A stretch of 64,000 nucleotides of DNA, from NCBI RefSeq assembly GCF_039542385.1, contig NZ_BAABIA010000001.1:186001-250000 (forward strand). The letters are read 5' to 3'. Below the pieces are notes generated by a model. That model did no database searches and was not told the origin of the DNA. It saw nothing but the letters and a program-made list of their open reading frames with translations. The DNA is from Prosthecobacter algae. Its GTDB lineage: Bacteria > Verrucomicrobiota > Verrucomicrobiia > Verrucomicrobiales > Verrucomicrobiaceae. The position numbers and the translations under genes are program-made. Each line of letters opens with the position of its first letter. The first letter of the stretch is position 1. Below are positions 1 to 9,061 of the stretch, in pieces.

Positions 1-19
1 GATGCGGCGATCTCTCGCC

Positions 20-556
20 TCAGTGAAGATTTTGCGGCACCTTCACCAGCTTCGCCCGGTCATAACCCTGGGCCTCCAAACGTTTCAGGATGCCCTGGTA
101 AGTCGCCTCATCCAGGCTGGGCTTCCGGCTCAGCACCCAGGCCAGCTTGCGATTGGGATAACCAATGACACTCCACTGATAATCGGGGTCCAAATCAATG
201 ATCAGGTAGGGGATGCGAAAGGGCCACAGGAGCTGCACGCGCCATTCGGCATTCGTTTCTTTATTGTGCACCCAGGCCTTGCCTTTCCACTGCTGGAGCG
301 GGGCGTCTAATGAACCTTTGCGAAAGAGAAAGATGTTGTCCATCTTTCCATCCGGTCGTGGGGTGTAACGATCCAGCGTGCCCACCTTGCCTTTTTCAAG
401 CGAGTAGGGAATGTGGGCAAAGACATACCAGTCCCCCATGTAACGTGGCAGATCCACGTGGGCGACGGTTTTGAGTGGGGGCTGTTTCACGGCGGTGGAG
501 CATGAGGTGAAAGAAAACAGGCACGCCGCAGCGAGCAGGTAGTAAAAAGTTTTCAC
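20..556 (-). CDS. blc: Outer-membrane lipocalin lipoprotein (Blc-like)
   Basis: This 178-residue protein has the size of bacterial lipocalins such as E. coli Blc. It begins with a lipoprotein signal peptide ending in a lipobox (FTSC, Cys19), so the mature protein should be lipid-anchored. The first lipocalin signature, GDWYVFAHIPYSLEKG, lies near residues 41-56. The later segment VIGYPNRKLAWVLSRKP matches the conserved strand of this family that contains Gly, Arg and Trp. Family members bind lysophospholipids or fatty acids and are linked to membrane stress; the ligand here is not known. The start codon is GTG, and an AGGA lies almost against it, which is unusually close. No partner gene is evident and the region downstream is outside the window. 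Confidence 0.9.
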   Translation of the reverse strand: MKTFYYLLAAACLFSFTSCSTAVKQPPLKTVAHVDLPRYMGDWYVFAHIPYSLEKGKVGTLDRYTPRPDGKMDNIFLFRKGSLDAPLQQWKGKAWVHNKETNAEWRVQLLWPFRIPYLIIDLDPDYQWSVIGYPNRKLAWVLSRKPSLDEATYQGILKRLEAQGYDRAKLVKVPQNLH

Positions 557-670
557 ATCCTAGAGAACGCCTCGCACTGACCAAAAGGGGCAAGGAAATG
601 CGAGCTGTGCAGCGTATGATTCTCCTGTAGGGCAATCAAACGACAATCGCCTTTAAATGGGTTTTGCGCT

Positions 671-1123
671 TCATTTCAATCGTTCCAGGGCGATGACATC
701 TAACCGATCCTTTTCCCTGACTGAGGTCGATTTGAGCCGGATCAGGGCCGCTTTAGAAGCGTAACGAACAATGCGATCTCCGATTTCCAAAGTGCCAGCA
801 TCGGGAAGTAGGTCGCTGTAATACAGACCCGTCATGCGAGTGAAGATATCAATTTGGCAGTATTCAGATTCTTCCACTACACGAATAGCTCCTTCTTCAT
901 CCGTGAAGTCATCCATGGATAGTTCACGGGCAAATCCCTCGCCATAATCCGACAGTGCATCGAGCAAGCGGGATACATTTTGAGTGCTTGCCTCGATGAG
1001 AATATCCACATCCTCCGTCATTCGCATGTAGCCTTGAAGGGCCACGGCCACTCCACCGACGACGATGAATTGAACATCGTGATCAGCGAGGCGCACCAAC
1101 AGTTTTTCGAATGAGGGTTCCAT
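671..1123 (-). CDS. Nucleotidyltransferase-fold protein (AbiEii/DUF6036-like)
   Basis: The 150-residue product has the minimal nucleotidyltransferase signature: a GG pair (VVGGVAVALQG) followed by TEDVDILIE, giving the D-x-D metal-binding pair about 14 residues later. A third acidic position may be in QIDIF. Proteins of this kind include type IV toxin-antitoxin nucleotidyltransferases and uncharacterised standalone members. I chose the ATG at 1123 because it places the conserved fold right after a short N-terminal helix. An upstream ATG at 1168 would add 15 residues, and neither start has a strong ribosome-binding site. The gene overlaps a small upstream ORF, which may be a partner. The substrate is unknown. 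Confidence 0.75.
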   Translation of the reverse strand: MEPSFEKLLVRLADHDVQFIVVGGVAVALQGYMRMTEDVDILIEASTQNVSRLLDALSDYGEGFARELSMDDFTDEEGAIRVVEESEYCQIDIFTRMTGLYYSDLLPDAGTLEIGDRIVRYASKAALIRLKSTSVREKDRLDVIALERLK

Positions 1124-1262
1124 CGGATTCAGGAGTTCGCCAAACACCGCCACGCAGCCGTTGTGCATTTTTCCACAGCATTTCCAGACGCTTCAGTGGT
1201 GGCAGACTGGAAAGGCTGCCACCCACGGTTCGGCGCAAGGTCTCCTGTAAATCGTCAGGCAT
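1083..1262 (-). CDS. Small hypothetical protein overlapping the nucleotidyltransferase gene
   Basis: This is a 59-residue basic ORF starting at ATG 1262 (a TTG 33 bases upstream is also open). It begins MPDDLQETLRRTVGGSL and is rich in Arg, Lys and Leu, suggesting one or two helices with a charged surface. Its 3' end overlaps the nucleotidyltransferase start by 41 bp in another frame, an arrangement compatible with translational coupling. I recognise no family. It could be a small partner protein, or simply an open frame in an upstream leader. No Shine-Dalgarno sequence is obvious, so confidence is low. Confidence 0.35.
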   Translation of the reverse strand: MPDDLQETLRRTVGGSLSSLPPLKRLEMLWKNAQRLRGGVWRTPESDGTLIRKTVGAPR

Positions 1263-1314
1263 GGATGAACATAATGAATACTCTGTAAAATACAAGGTGA
1301 ACGCGTGAGATGTG

Positions 1315-1349
1315 TCTCCTCGGATTCAGGAGCTCTGAATCCAAGGAGA
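1315..1349 (-). terminator. Hairpin downstream of clpB, possible terminator
   Basis: An inverted repeat lies 13 bp past the clpB stop codon. The arms TCTCCT-C-GGATTCAG and CTGAATCC-A-AGGAGA form a 14-bp stem with one internal mismatch and a 5-nt loop. There is no clear U-run after it on the minus strand, so it may act as an mRNA-stabilising or factor-assisted end rather than a classical intrinsic terminator. Confidence 0.5.
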
Positions 1350-1361
1350 GGGGGCTAAAAT

Positions 1362-3953
1362 TTACCCTTTCTCAAACACAGGCTTCCCATCCTTCATCGT
1401 GGCGATGATAACATCGCCATCCTTGAAGCCGCCTTCCAGCACTGCCAAGCTTAGCGGGTCCAGCAGATGTTTCTGGATGGCACGCTTCAGCGGGCGGGCT
1501 CCATAGACCGGATCAAAACCAGCGTCGGCCAGGTAACGGGTGGTCTCATCCGTGACGGTGAGGTGGATGTTTTGTTTGGCCAAACGAGTGATCACACGCT
1601 GAAGCTGGATCTTCACGATCTTGTCGAGCTGGGCGGCATCCAGGCGATCAAAGATGACGATTTCATCAATACGATTGAGGAACTCGGGGCGGAAGAATTG
1701 CTTGAGCGACTCACGCACCAGGGCGTCGCGTTGCTCGGCATTGTTCACGTCCTGAATGGCGTTGCTGCCGATGTTGCTGGTCATGATGATGACCGTATTT
1801 TTGAAGTCCACGGTGCGGCCCTGACCGTCGGTGATGCGGCCATCATCCAGCACTTGCAGCAGGCTGTTGAACACGTCGGGGTGGGCCTTTTCCACCTCGT
1901 CAAACAGCACCACGCTGTAAGGGCGGCGGCGCACGGCCTCGGTGAGCTGGCCACCTTCGTCATACCCCACGTAACCGGGAGGCGCACCGATCAGGCGACT
2001 GACGCTGTGCTTCTCCATGTACTCGCTCATGTCGATGCGGGTCATGGCGTTGTCATCATCGAAGAGGAACTCAGCCAGGGCCTTGCACAGCTCAGTCTTG
2101 CCCACGCCGGTGGGGCCTAGGAAGAGGAAGCTGCCGATGGGGCGATTCTCATCCTGGATGCCCGCACGGGCACGGCGCACGGCATTGGACACCGCCACGA
2201 TGGCATCCCGCTGGCCGATGACACGATCTGCCAGACGTTCCTCCATCTTCACTAGCTTGGAGCGCTCTCCCTCTTGCAGGCGAGAGACAGGAATGCCCGT
2301 CCAGTTGGCCACCACACGGGCGATGTCGTCCTCGGTGACTTCTTCGCGGAGCAATGTGGGTTGGGCCTTGGGTTTATCAGGAGTCTCGGTGAGCGACTCG
2401 TTTTGAAGCTTCTTCTCCAGATCCGGGATGAGACCATACTGGATCTCCCCAGCGCGGCTGAAGTCGCCTCGGCGCTGGGCTTGCTCCAGTTCGGTTCTCA
2501 GGCGATCAATCTCCTCCTTCACCTTGCGGCCGGCGTCCACGGTTTCCTTCTCCTTCAGCCATTGGGCTTTCAGGGCCGAGGATTGTTCTTTGAGATTGGC
2601 GATTTCCTTCTCCAGCTTTTCCAGGCGGGTCTTGCTGGCTGGATCTATTTCCTTTTTTAAAACCTGACGCTCCATTTCGCCCTGCATGACTTGGCGTTCG
2701 ATGACGTCAATCTCTGTAGGCATGGAATCCAGCTCAATCTTGATGCGGCTAGCGGCTTCATCCACCAGGTCAATGGCCTTGTCCGGCAGGAAGCGATCCG
2801 TGATGTAGCGGTTGCTCAGCGTGGCAGCAGCAATGATGGCCCCGTCCTGAATGCGCACACCGTGGTGCACCTCATAACGTTCCTTCAAACCACGCAGGAT
2901 AGCGATGGTGTCCTCCACACTCGGCTCACCCACCAGTACAGGTTGAAAGCGACGCTCCAGCGCGGGGTCTTTTTCGATGTATTTGCGGTATTCATCCAGC
3001 GTGGTCGCGCCGATGCAGCGCAGCTCCCCACGGGCCAATTGAGGCTTCAGCAGGTTGCCCGCATCCATGGCCCCTTCCGCCTTGCCTGCACCCACGATGG
3101 TGTGCAGCTCATCAATGAAAAGGATGATTTCTCCCTCACTGCTGGTGACTTCCTTGAGGAAGGCTTTCAGGCGTTCTTCGAACTCGCCACGGAACTTGGC
3201 CCCTGCCATCATGCCGCCCAGATCCATACTGATGAGACGTTTGCCTTTCAGGGAATCCGGCACGTCCCCAGCCACGATACGGCGGGCCAGGCCTTCGGCG
3301 ATGGCCGTCTTACCCACACCGGGTTCACCGATGAGCACAGGATTGTTTTTCGTGCGACGGCTCAGCACCTGCATCACTCGGCGGATCTCCTCATCTCGAC
3401 CGATGACAGGATCAATCTTGCCTTGCTTCGCACGGGCGGTGAGGTCGGTACCGTATTTTTCCAGGGTCTGGTATTTGCCTTCCGGGTCATGGTCCACCAC
3501 ACGTTGGCTGCCCCGCACGGCGGTGAGGGCTTTGGAAACGGTGTCATAAGTGAGGCCCGCCTGCTTCAGCAGATCGGACACCTCGGACTTGGCCTTGAAC
3601 AGGGCCAGGAGGACGTGCTCCACACTGAGGAAGTCATCCTTGAGTTTCTTCTGCTCATCTTCCGCCTTGGTCATCAGATCTCGGAACTCGCTGGACAGGT
3701 AAAGACTACCCGTTGCCCCCGTGACCTTGGGTTGGCGGTTCAGCAGTTGAGCTAGTTGCTCAGGGAGTTGCGTGGCCTTTTCAGGATTGACCGCTGCCTT
3801 TTCCAGCAACGGCTTGGTGATGCCCCCTTCCTGATCCAGCAGCGCGGAAAGGAGGTGGGCAGGTTTGACTTCTTGATGCCCATGGCGAGTAGCCACAGAC
3901 TGCGAGGCGTTGAAGGCCTCTTGGAGCTTAACGGTAAATTTTTCAGGAGACAT
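1362..3953 (-). CDS. clpB: ATP-dependent disaggregase ClpB
   Basis: This is an 863-residue Hsp100 chaperone of normal ClpB length. The Clp N-domain repeats cover about residues 1-145. The first AAA+ module has Walker [10 protein letters not shown] near 205 and Walker [10 protein letters not shown]. The long charged coiled-coil middle domain (about 410-530) distinguishes ClpB from ClpA and ClpC. The second AAA+ module has GPTGVGKTE near 600 and [14 protein letters not shown]. The C-terminal segment ending [12 protein letters not shown] is typical. With DnaK it pulls aggregated proteins through its central pore in the cytoplasm. It appears to be a single-gene unit, with a perfect 14-bp palindrome upstream (4007-4020) and a hairpin downstream. 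I found no CIRCE element. Confidence 0.98.
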   Translation of the reverse strand: MSPEKFTVKLQEAFNASQSVATRHGHQEVKPAHLLSALLDQEGGITKPLLEKAAVNPEKATQLPEQLAQLLNRQPKVTGATGSLYLSSEFRDLMTKAEDEQKKLKDDFLSVEHVLLALFKAKSEVSDLLKQAGLTYDTVSKALTAVRGSQRVVDHDPEGKYQTLEKYGTDLTARAKQGKIDPVIGRDEEIRRVMQVLSRRTKNNPVLIGEPGVGKTAIAEGLARRIVAGDVPDSLKGKRLISMDLGGMMAGAKFRGEFEERLKAFLKEVTSSEGEIILFIDELHTIVGAGKAEGAMDAGNLLKPQLARGELRCIGATTLDEYRKYIEKDPALERRFQPVLVGEPSVEDTIAILRGLKERYEVHHGVRIQDGAIIAAATLSNRYITDRFLPDKAIDLVDEAASRIKIELDSMPTEIDVIERQVMQGEMERQVLKKEIDPASKTRLEKLEKEIANLKEQSSALKAQWLKEKETVDAGRKVKEEIDRLRTELEQAQRRGDFSRAGEIQYGLIPDLEKKLQNESLTETPDKPKAQPTLLREEVTEDDIARVVANWTGIPVSRLQEGERSKLVKMEERLADRVIGQRDAIVAVSNAVRRARAGIQDENRPIGSFLFLGPTGVGKTELCKALAEFLFDDDNAMTRIDMSEYMEKHSVSRLIGAPPGYVGYDEGGQLTEAVRRRPYSVVLFDEVEKAHPDVFNSLLQVLDDGRITDGQGRTVDFKNTVIIMTSNIGSNAIQDVNNAEQRDALVRESLKQFFRPEFLNRIDEIVIFDRLDAAQLDKIVKIQLQRVITRLAKQNIHLTVTDETTRYLADAGFDPVYGARPLKRAIQKHLLDPLSLAVLEGGFKDGDVIIATMKDGKPVFEKG

Positions 3954-4006
3954 AATTTTGAGGGTTGGTTGTTTCCCTGATCCTATGCTCAGACTGTGCC
4001 ACAGCG

Positions 4007-4020
4007 GCGCAATGTTGCGC
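4007..4020. promoter_or_regulatory. Perfect palindrome upstream of clpB, possible operator
   Basis: GCGCAATGTTGCGC consists of two 6-bp inverted half-sites around TG, 54 bp upstream of the clpB ATG. The two-base centre is too short for a good RNA hairpin, so a protein-binding site is more plausible. It matches neither CIRCE nor any heat-shock box I know. Confidence 0.3.
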
Positions 4021-4181
4021 TAGCCTTTATTTGGCAAGGGAAGGGCGTGCATTGCCTGCTAATGGGAAAACTGAAGAAAGTTTCCTTTTGGCTCAAAAAA
4101 GCGGATCAACTGTGACAGGATGGCATTTTAATCGTGCACTTTGAGCGAGCGCTCTTTCTGAGATATTCTCTCCCGAATGAT

Positions 4182-4556
4182 TTAATGGCTTTGCCCATCA
4201 AAGAAAAGAATTAGGTCCGTCAACGCGAGGAGCCAAAAAGCTGAAGTGTAACAAAGAATGGCGTAAATGATCCAGGCATTGCCCGTTTCTTTCAATAGGC
4301 ACGCCACCCCAATGCGAAGCAAAATCATGGCGTTGAAATACATCGCCATTTCATTTCTCCAGATACCAATGCCATACATGCATGGGAGCACCAGCATCTG
4401 AAGGAAAAACCCAGCAATCAGGGCAACAAATAAATGTAAATAGTTCCAGGAAACGGCTTGGGCTGGTGCCAGTAGAATTTGGAAGTGGGGTTTCCATTCA
4501 GATGCACGCCGCACGATGCTGTTCAATCCCACCAAGCATCCTGTGAAGGCTTGCAC
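4182..4556 (-). CDS. Small integral membrane protein, unknown function
   Basis: The 124-residue product has about three strongly hydrophobic segments (roughly residues 41-67, 72-90 and 94-118) and few charged residues, so it should be an inner-membrane protein. The annotated start is a GTG 27 bp downstream of the esterase gene stop on the same strand, and the two are probably cotranscribed. A later in-frame start before the first membrane segment is possible. I recognise no conserved motif and cannot assign a role. Confidence 0.6.
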   Translation of the reverse strand: MQAFTGCLVGLNSIVRRASEWKPHFQILLAPAQAVSWNYLHLFVALIAGFFLQMLVLPCMYGIGIWRNEMAMYFNAMILLRIGVACLLKETGNAWIIYAILCYTSAFWLLALTDLILFFDGQSH

Positions 4557-4583
4557 TGTCGGTGCATAAAGCCCGCGCTTTCT

Positions 4584-6551
4584 TCACTCCTTCGTCAGCT
4601 TCAGCAGGGCGTCCACATCGCCATATTTGACGGCACCGGGGACGAAATTCACATCCCAGGGGGACTTCAAATCGGCGAAGCGGAAGCCTTCCAGGTCCGC
4701 AGTGACGCCATCTAGCGCGAGGACGGTGCCGGTGACCAGGGCGATGGGGCCCGCGCCTTCCAGGCCGTGGATTTTGAGCTGCTTCACGGGATACTTTTCC
4801 TGGTTCTGCATCATGGTCACCATGGTCATGGCATCGTGCACACGGCGGGCCAGGAGGGTGGGATTATAACCAAAGGTGTAACCGCTGAATTCACGGAAGT
4901 CGTTGGCTTTGGCCTTCAGATTGTCACCCGCCTTGGGCTGCTCCTCCATGCCGCGCAGGTAGAGGTCCGGGCAGGCGATGGCGATACCTTGATCCAGTAG
5001 CTTCTGGGCGGCGGGGGTGGGGCCTGCGGCAGTGAGGACGGAGTCGCTGCCCTTGAGGCTCAGCCACAGGGTGGCCTCGCCCTGCCAGTTTTTCGGGTAG
5101 AGGAAAACAGCGTGCAAGGTTTCCTCTTCGCGGTTGTTTTGGATGCGACCTTGGAGGATGAAGTGATCGGCCTTTTCTTCCTTTTTCACCATCTCATAGG
5201 CGACTTCCTGCGGGGTGGGCTGGAGGCGGCCCACGATGGTCTTCCAGGCTTCGCCCACGATGTTGCGCAGCGCGGTGGGATCGTCCTTCTGGATGAGGGC
5301 GGTAATGTTCTTTTCATCCTGCGCCGTCATCCAGTCGCAGACGGCTTTTTCATGGGCCTCTCCCACCGCCTCGCCCGTGGGGGCAGGGTGCTCGGCAGTC
5401 CAGACGGTCATGTCGGCCTTGGTAGAAAAGGTGAAGTCGCGCTCTTGAATGGGGCTTTTTTGGCCGAGCTGAAAGTGTTGATTGAAGAACTCATACATCG
5501 CCAACCGGGAGGGCAGATTGTAGTTGTGCGGAAACTGGGTGGCGATGTGGGCGGTGACCTTGTCTGGCACGCCGAGTTTGGCATAAAGATCCTTCAGATC
5601 TGGCAGGCCTTTGGTGGCCACTTCCTTTGTCCAATCATCGGCAGCGGTGATGCCCAGCGGGCGCGGGGCGGTGAGCGCGGCGATGTCCACATTCCCCTGG
5701 CCGATGCGCAGGTAGTGGCTGTTTTCACAGGTGCAGCCGCCCTGCATGGCAGTGGAGACCATCACGCAGGGGAAGGCCGCTTTGATCCGTTGGTCAATGC
5801 CCGTGATCATCATCGTCTGGGTGCCGCCCCCGCTGGCCCCCGTGCAGCCGATGCGGTCCGGGTCGATGCCCTCTAGACTCAGCAGGAAATCTAGCGCGCG
5901 CACGCTGTTCCAGGTGTGCAGGCCAAGGTAGGTCTGTAGGCGCAGATCTGCCTGTGGGCTGAGGAAACCGGTCTGCCCCGCGCCGTGGCGATGGAGTGGA
6001 AATTGGATGGAGTCGGCATTGCCCAGAGTATCGTAATGGAAGGCCGCGCAGCCCATGCGGGCCAGGTGGACACAGCGCGCCTGGAGCGGGGAACGGGCGG
6101 CAGATTCGCGCTCCTCAGCCCCTGTTTCGATCTGTTTTTTCATCGCCTCACTGCCCGCACCTACGTCCATGAAGCGGCCATCCGGCCAGTGGCCATGCGG
6201 GCACAGGATGCCGGGGATTTTGCCGCTGTGCTTTTTGGGCAAATACAGGCTGCCGGTGACGTAGTGGCCGGGCAGGCTTTCAAAAAATACGCGATCAATC
6301 GTGTAGTCATCCCGCTCCACCCGACCATGGATGGTGGCCTTCAGCGGCGTCTTTTCCGGCATCGGCCACAGGCCATTGGCCAGCAGCACGCGTTTTTCGA
6401 TCTCCGCCCGCCGCGTTTGCCAGGCCTCCGCATCCGCCACCGGGGTAAAGGGAAAGTAGCCATTCAGATCCCGCATCGGTCGTGCAGTATCCATGCCGGA
6501 AGCGGAGGCCGTGAGGAAAAGGAGGCAGGGGAGCAGGAGCCGGGCTTTCAT
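4584..6551 (-). CDS. Exported acetylxylan-esterase-like alpha/beta hydrolase
   Basis: This 655-residue protein starts at ATG 6551, which gives a clean signal peptide ending ASASG. The open frame extends 44 codons further upstream, but without signal-peptide character. The first half is an alpha/beta hydrolase of the acetylxylan esterase / dienelactone hydrolase type: oxyanion-side CPHGHWPDG near 117-125 and nucleophile elbow GASGG with Ser240. The second half looks like a further hydrolase-like domain, but its elbow-like segment reads HGLEGAG without the serine. Large proteins of this type are common in PVC bacteria and are thought to deacylate polysaccharides; the substrate is not shown here. 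The gene diverges from the aspartate kinase gene and probably precedes a small membrane-protein gene in an operon. Confidence 0.85.
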   Translation of the reverse strand: MKARLLLPCLLFLTASASGMDTARPMRDLNGYFPFTPVADAEAWQTRRAEIEKRVLLANGLWPMPEKTPLKATIHGRVERDDYTIDRVFFESLPGHYVTGSLYLPKKHSGKIPGILCPHGHWPDGRFMDVGAGSEAMKKQIETGAEERESAARSPLQARCVHLARMGCAAFHYDTLGNADSIQFPLHRHGAGQTGFLSPQADLRLQTYLGLHTWNSVRALDFLLSLEGIDPDRIGCTGASGGGTQTMMITGIDQRIKAAFPCVMVSTAMQGGCTCENSHYLRIGQGNVDIAALTAPRPLGITAADDWTKEVATKGLPDLKDLYAKLGVPDKVTAHIATQFPHNYNLPSRLAMYEFFNQHFQLGQKSPIQERDFTFSTKADMTVWTAEHPAPTGEAVGEAHEKAVCDWMTAQDEKNITALIQKDDPTALRNIVGEAWKTIVGRLQPTPQEVAYEMVKKEEKADHFILQGRIQNNREEETLHAVFLYPKNWQGEATLWLSLKGSDSVLTAAGPTPAAQKLLDQGIAIACPDLYLRGMEEQPKAGDNLKAKANDFREFSGYTFGYNPTLLARRVHDAMTMVTMMQNQEKYPVKQLKIHGLEGAGPIALVTGTVLALDGVTADLEGFRFADLKSPWDVNFVPGAVKYGDVDALLKLTKE

Positions 6552-6704
6552 GGTGGAGATGCGCAGGATGAAAGAGAAGATCGCGCTTTGGGAAGGAAAA
6601 TTGCAGCCATTCCACAGGTTCCCGGCCCGCAATGGCTCCAGCAAACGTGATTTCCCGTTTGCACCCCCCGCAGGGCGTGCCACTTTCGCCGCCCTTTCTC
6701 AGCC

Positions 6705-7931
6705 ATGGCCCTCATTGTCCAGAAATACGGCGGTACCTCCGTCGGCAATCCAGAACGCATCCGGAACTGCGCACGCCGCATTCTGGAAACTCAGCGTGCT
6801 GGCCACCAGGTCGTCGCCGTCGTCTCCGCCATGTCGGGCGTGACGGATAACCTCATCCGCCTGGCCAAAGAAGTGTCCCTTGAGCAGGACCCCAGCGAGC
6901 GTGAAATGGACGTCCTCCTTTCCACCGGAGAGCAGACCACCATCGCCCTCACCGCCATGGCCATCAATGCCCTGGGAGGCAAAGCCGTCTCCCTCACTGG
7001 AGCGCAGGCCGGCATCTCCACGGACCGCATGCATACGAAGGCACGCATCGTCAACATCACGCCCGATGCCGTGCATAAGATGCTGGATGAAGGCAACATC
7101 GTCATGCTGGCAGGCTTTCAGGGTGAAACCGCCAGTGGCGAGATCACCACGCTGGGCCGTGGCGGCAGTGACCTCACCGCCATCGCCATGGCCGCCGCCA
7201 TCAAGGCCGACCTCTGCCAGATTTACACCGATGTGGACGGCGTGTACACCTGTGACCCTCGCGTGGTGAAGTGTGCGACTAAGATCGAAGAAATCAGTTA
7301 TGACGAGATGCTGGAAATGGCCAGCAGCGGCAGCAAAGTGATGCAGAGCCGGAGCGTCGAGTTTGCGAAAAAATTTGGCGTGCGCTTCGAAGTGCGTAGC
7401 AGCCTCAACAACAACCCAGGAACCCTCGTGAAAGAAGAAACCCCCGGTATGGAATCCGTCGTCGTGCGCGGCGTCAGCCTTGAGCGCAATCAGGCCAAGA
7501 TCACCATTGACGATGTGCCAGATCGCCCGGGCATCTCGTCCGTCATCTTTGGTGCCATCGCCGGTGCTAACATCATGATCGACATGATCGTGCAGAACGT
7601 CTCTTTCGATGGCGAAACGGACATCTCCTTCACCCTCAGCGCTGCAGACCTGCCGAAGGCCGAGAAAGCCCTGCGCGAGATCCTTTCCACCCTCGGTGAC
7701 AAAGTGACCCTGCGAACCGAGTCTGGAGTGGCCAAACTTAGCGTGGTCGGCATCGGGATGCGCAGCCACAGTGGTGTCGCCGCCAAAATGTTCAAAGCCC
7801 TGGCCGACGTCAGCGTGAACATCCTCATGATCTCCACCAGTGAGATCAAGACCGCCGTCATCGTCCAGGAGGCCGATATTGAAAACGCTTCCCGTGCCGT
7901 GCATACCGCCTTCGGTCTGGATGCAGCCTGA
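6705..7931 (+). CDS. lysC: Aspartate kinase
   Basis: This 408-residue monofunctional aspartokinase phosphorylates L-aspartate, the first step to lysine, threonine, methionine and diaminopimelate. The N-terminal kinase signature KYGGTSV is at residues 7-13. The substrate-loop segment LLSTGEQTT and the nucleotide-binding TLGRGGSDLTA follow. The C-terminal 145 or so residues form tandem ACT domains (around VPDRPGISSVIFG and GIGMRSHSGVAAKMF), indicating allosteric feedback by end-product amino acids. The length fits the LysC/Ask type without a fused homoserine dehydrogenase. It diverges from the esterase gene and ends at a strong intrinsic terminator (7973-8004), so it is probably monocistronic. 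Confidence 0.97.
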   Translation: MALIVQKYGGTSVGNPERIRNCARRILETQRAGHQVVAVVSAMSGVTDNLIRLAKEVSLEQDPSEREMDVLLSTGEQTTIALTAMAINALGGKAVSLTGAQAGISTDRMHTKARIVNITPDAVHKMLDEGNIVMLAGFQGETASGEITTLGRGGSDLTAIAMAAAIKADLCQIYTDVDGVYTCDPRVVKCATKIEEISYDEMLEMASSGSKVMQSRSVEFAKKFGVRFEVRSSLNNNPGTLVKEETPGMESVVVRGVSLERNQAKITIDDVPDRPGISSVIFGAIAGANIMIDMIVQNVSFDGETDISFTLSAADLPKAEKALREILSTLGDKVTLRTESGVAKLSVVGIGMRSHSGVAAKMFKALADVSVNILMISTSEIKTAVIVQEADIENASRAVHTAFGLDAA

Positions 7932-7972
7932 GCCACGTCAACCCGTCAAATGACGGGAAAGATCCCTAATGT

Positions 7973-8004
7973 GGGCAGTTCCTTATCGGACTGCCCATTT
8001 TTTA
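7973..8004 (+). terminator. Intrinsic terminator of the aspartate kinase gene
   Basis: A perfect 7-bp GC-rich stem, GGGCAGT/ACTGCCC with a 10-nt loop, is followed by ATTTTTTA. A second perfect inverted repeat, CCCGTCA-AA-TGACGGG, sits just before it at 7942-7957. Together they form a double hairpin 10-75 bp after the lysC stop. Confidence 0.9.
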
Positions 8005-8042
8005 TGGATGGATGGGCCTTTCGCCTTTCCGTTTACCCCACC

Positions 8043-8936
8043 TCACATCGCCGGCGGCGGGGTCGTTTCGGCGACGGCTTTGGATTTGAACAGGCTCATG
8101 ATCAAGGTGAAGGGCAGAAAGATGACCTTCAGAATGAGACCCACGGTCATGGCGATGATCTTCATTGGCACGTGGAGAGCTTTGAAGAGCGGCTTCAGAG
8201 CCACCTGCACGGCAGGTACTTTGGCATACAGAATGGAGATTCCGAGGATGAGGACAATCCCGACAAATTTGCGGGCAGGCCCCACATGGACAGGCCCCTC
8301 AAAAACCTGGAAGCTGGTGGTAGGATCGCTGAGCAATTCAAAGACGAGGATGCCGCCTACGTAGCCGATGAGGACAAAGGCCGTATCGGCCAGAATGGGG
8401 AATTTCTCCAGCAGCTTGATGCAGGCCCCGGCAACAAAACGGAGGGCCAGGATGCCGATGAAAACGCCGGTACAGACGACCCAGAGACGGGGGTCAATCG
8501 CCACTGCGGCCACCACATTGTCCACGCTAAGGCTGAGGTCCATCAGCTCAATGCCAATGACAGTGGCCCAGAGACCGCGCTGGTTGGGACTATCTTTGTT
8601 GCCATCGTTGTCTTCATCGCCAGCACCGGTGAAGTGCTCGCTCATCAGATAAACGAGATAGGCCGCACCACAGATCTTGAGCCATGGGTTTTCGATGATC
8701 CATGCGGCAAAAAACATGCAGATGCCGCGAAAAAGATAGGCCCCAATGATGCCCAGTTTCAGGGCCAGATACTTCTGTTTCTCGGGAAGATGGTTGGCCA
8801 TGGCGGCAATGGCCAAGGCGTTGTCCACACTCAGAAGTCCCTCGATAACGATCAGCATCAAAATGGCTGGTACTGCGGACGCGAGGTCGGCTGACGAAGG
8901 CAGGAAAGCGAGAATGGAATCGAAGAGGGGAAACAT
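8043..8936 (-). CDS. TerC-family integral membrane protein
   Basis: The 297-residue polytopic protein carries the two repeated TerC signatures. EGLLSVDNALAIA occurs in the first membrane repeat and ELMDLSLSVDNVVAA in the second, each with the conserved acidic residue and SVDN. A charged loop with several Asp and Glu (GDEDNDGNKD) separates the halves. TerC/Alx/YkoY proteins export or balance manganese and help metallate exported proteins, and some confer tellurite resistance. Metal handling is therefore likely, but the exact ion is not shown. No yybP-ykoY manganese riboswitch is visible in the 125-bp divergent spacer shared with the L,D-transpeptidase gene. Confidence 0.92.
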   Translation of the reverse strand: MFPLFDSILAFLPSSADLASAVPAILMLIVIEGLLSVDNALAIAAMANHLPEKQKYLALKLGIIGAYLFRGICMFFAAWIIENPWLKICGAAYLVYLMSEHFTGAGDEDNDGNKDSPNQRGLWATVIGIELMDLSLSVDNVVAAVAIDPRLWVVCTGVFIGILALRFVAGACIKLLEKFPILADTAFVLIGYVGGILVFELLSDPTTSFQVFEGPVHVGPARKFVGIVLILGISILYAKVPAVQVALKPLFKALHVPMKIIAMTVGLILKVIFLPFTLIMSLFKSKAVAETTPPPAM

Positions 8937-9061
8937 GAACAGGACGGGCTGCCTTTCACTACATGGCCACTGGTCGAATCCAAACGTCTTTTTAATTCCG
9001 CAAAAGATTCCTGGGACATCCCGGACTGGCCTTCGATGAAAAATCGATTATTAGTTAAGAA

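Noticed and set aside
1467-3755. Several long plus-strand frames inside clpB
   Set aside because: They are opposite-strand shadows of clpB with no family match.
3954-4181. A possible CIRCE element before clpB
   Set aside because: No TTAGCACTC-N9-GAGTGCTAA sequence is present; only an unrelated palindrome.
6699-7904. A 401-codon minus-strand open frame
   Set aside because: It is the antisense shadow of the aspartate kinase gene, which is certain.
8937-9061. A possible yybP-ykoY manganese riboswitch before the TerC gene
   Set aside because: The 125-bp spacer shows no conserved riboswitch core that I can recognise.
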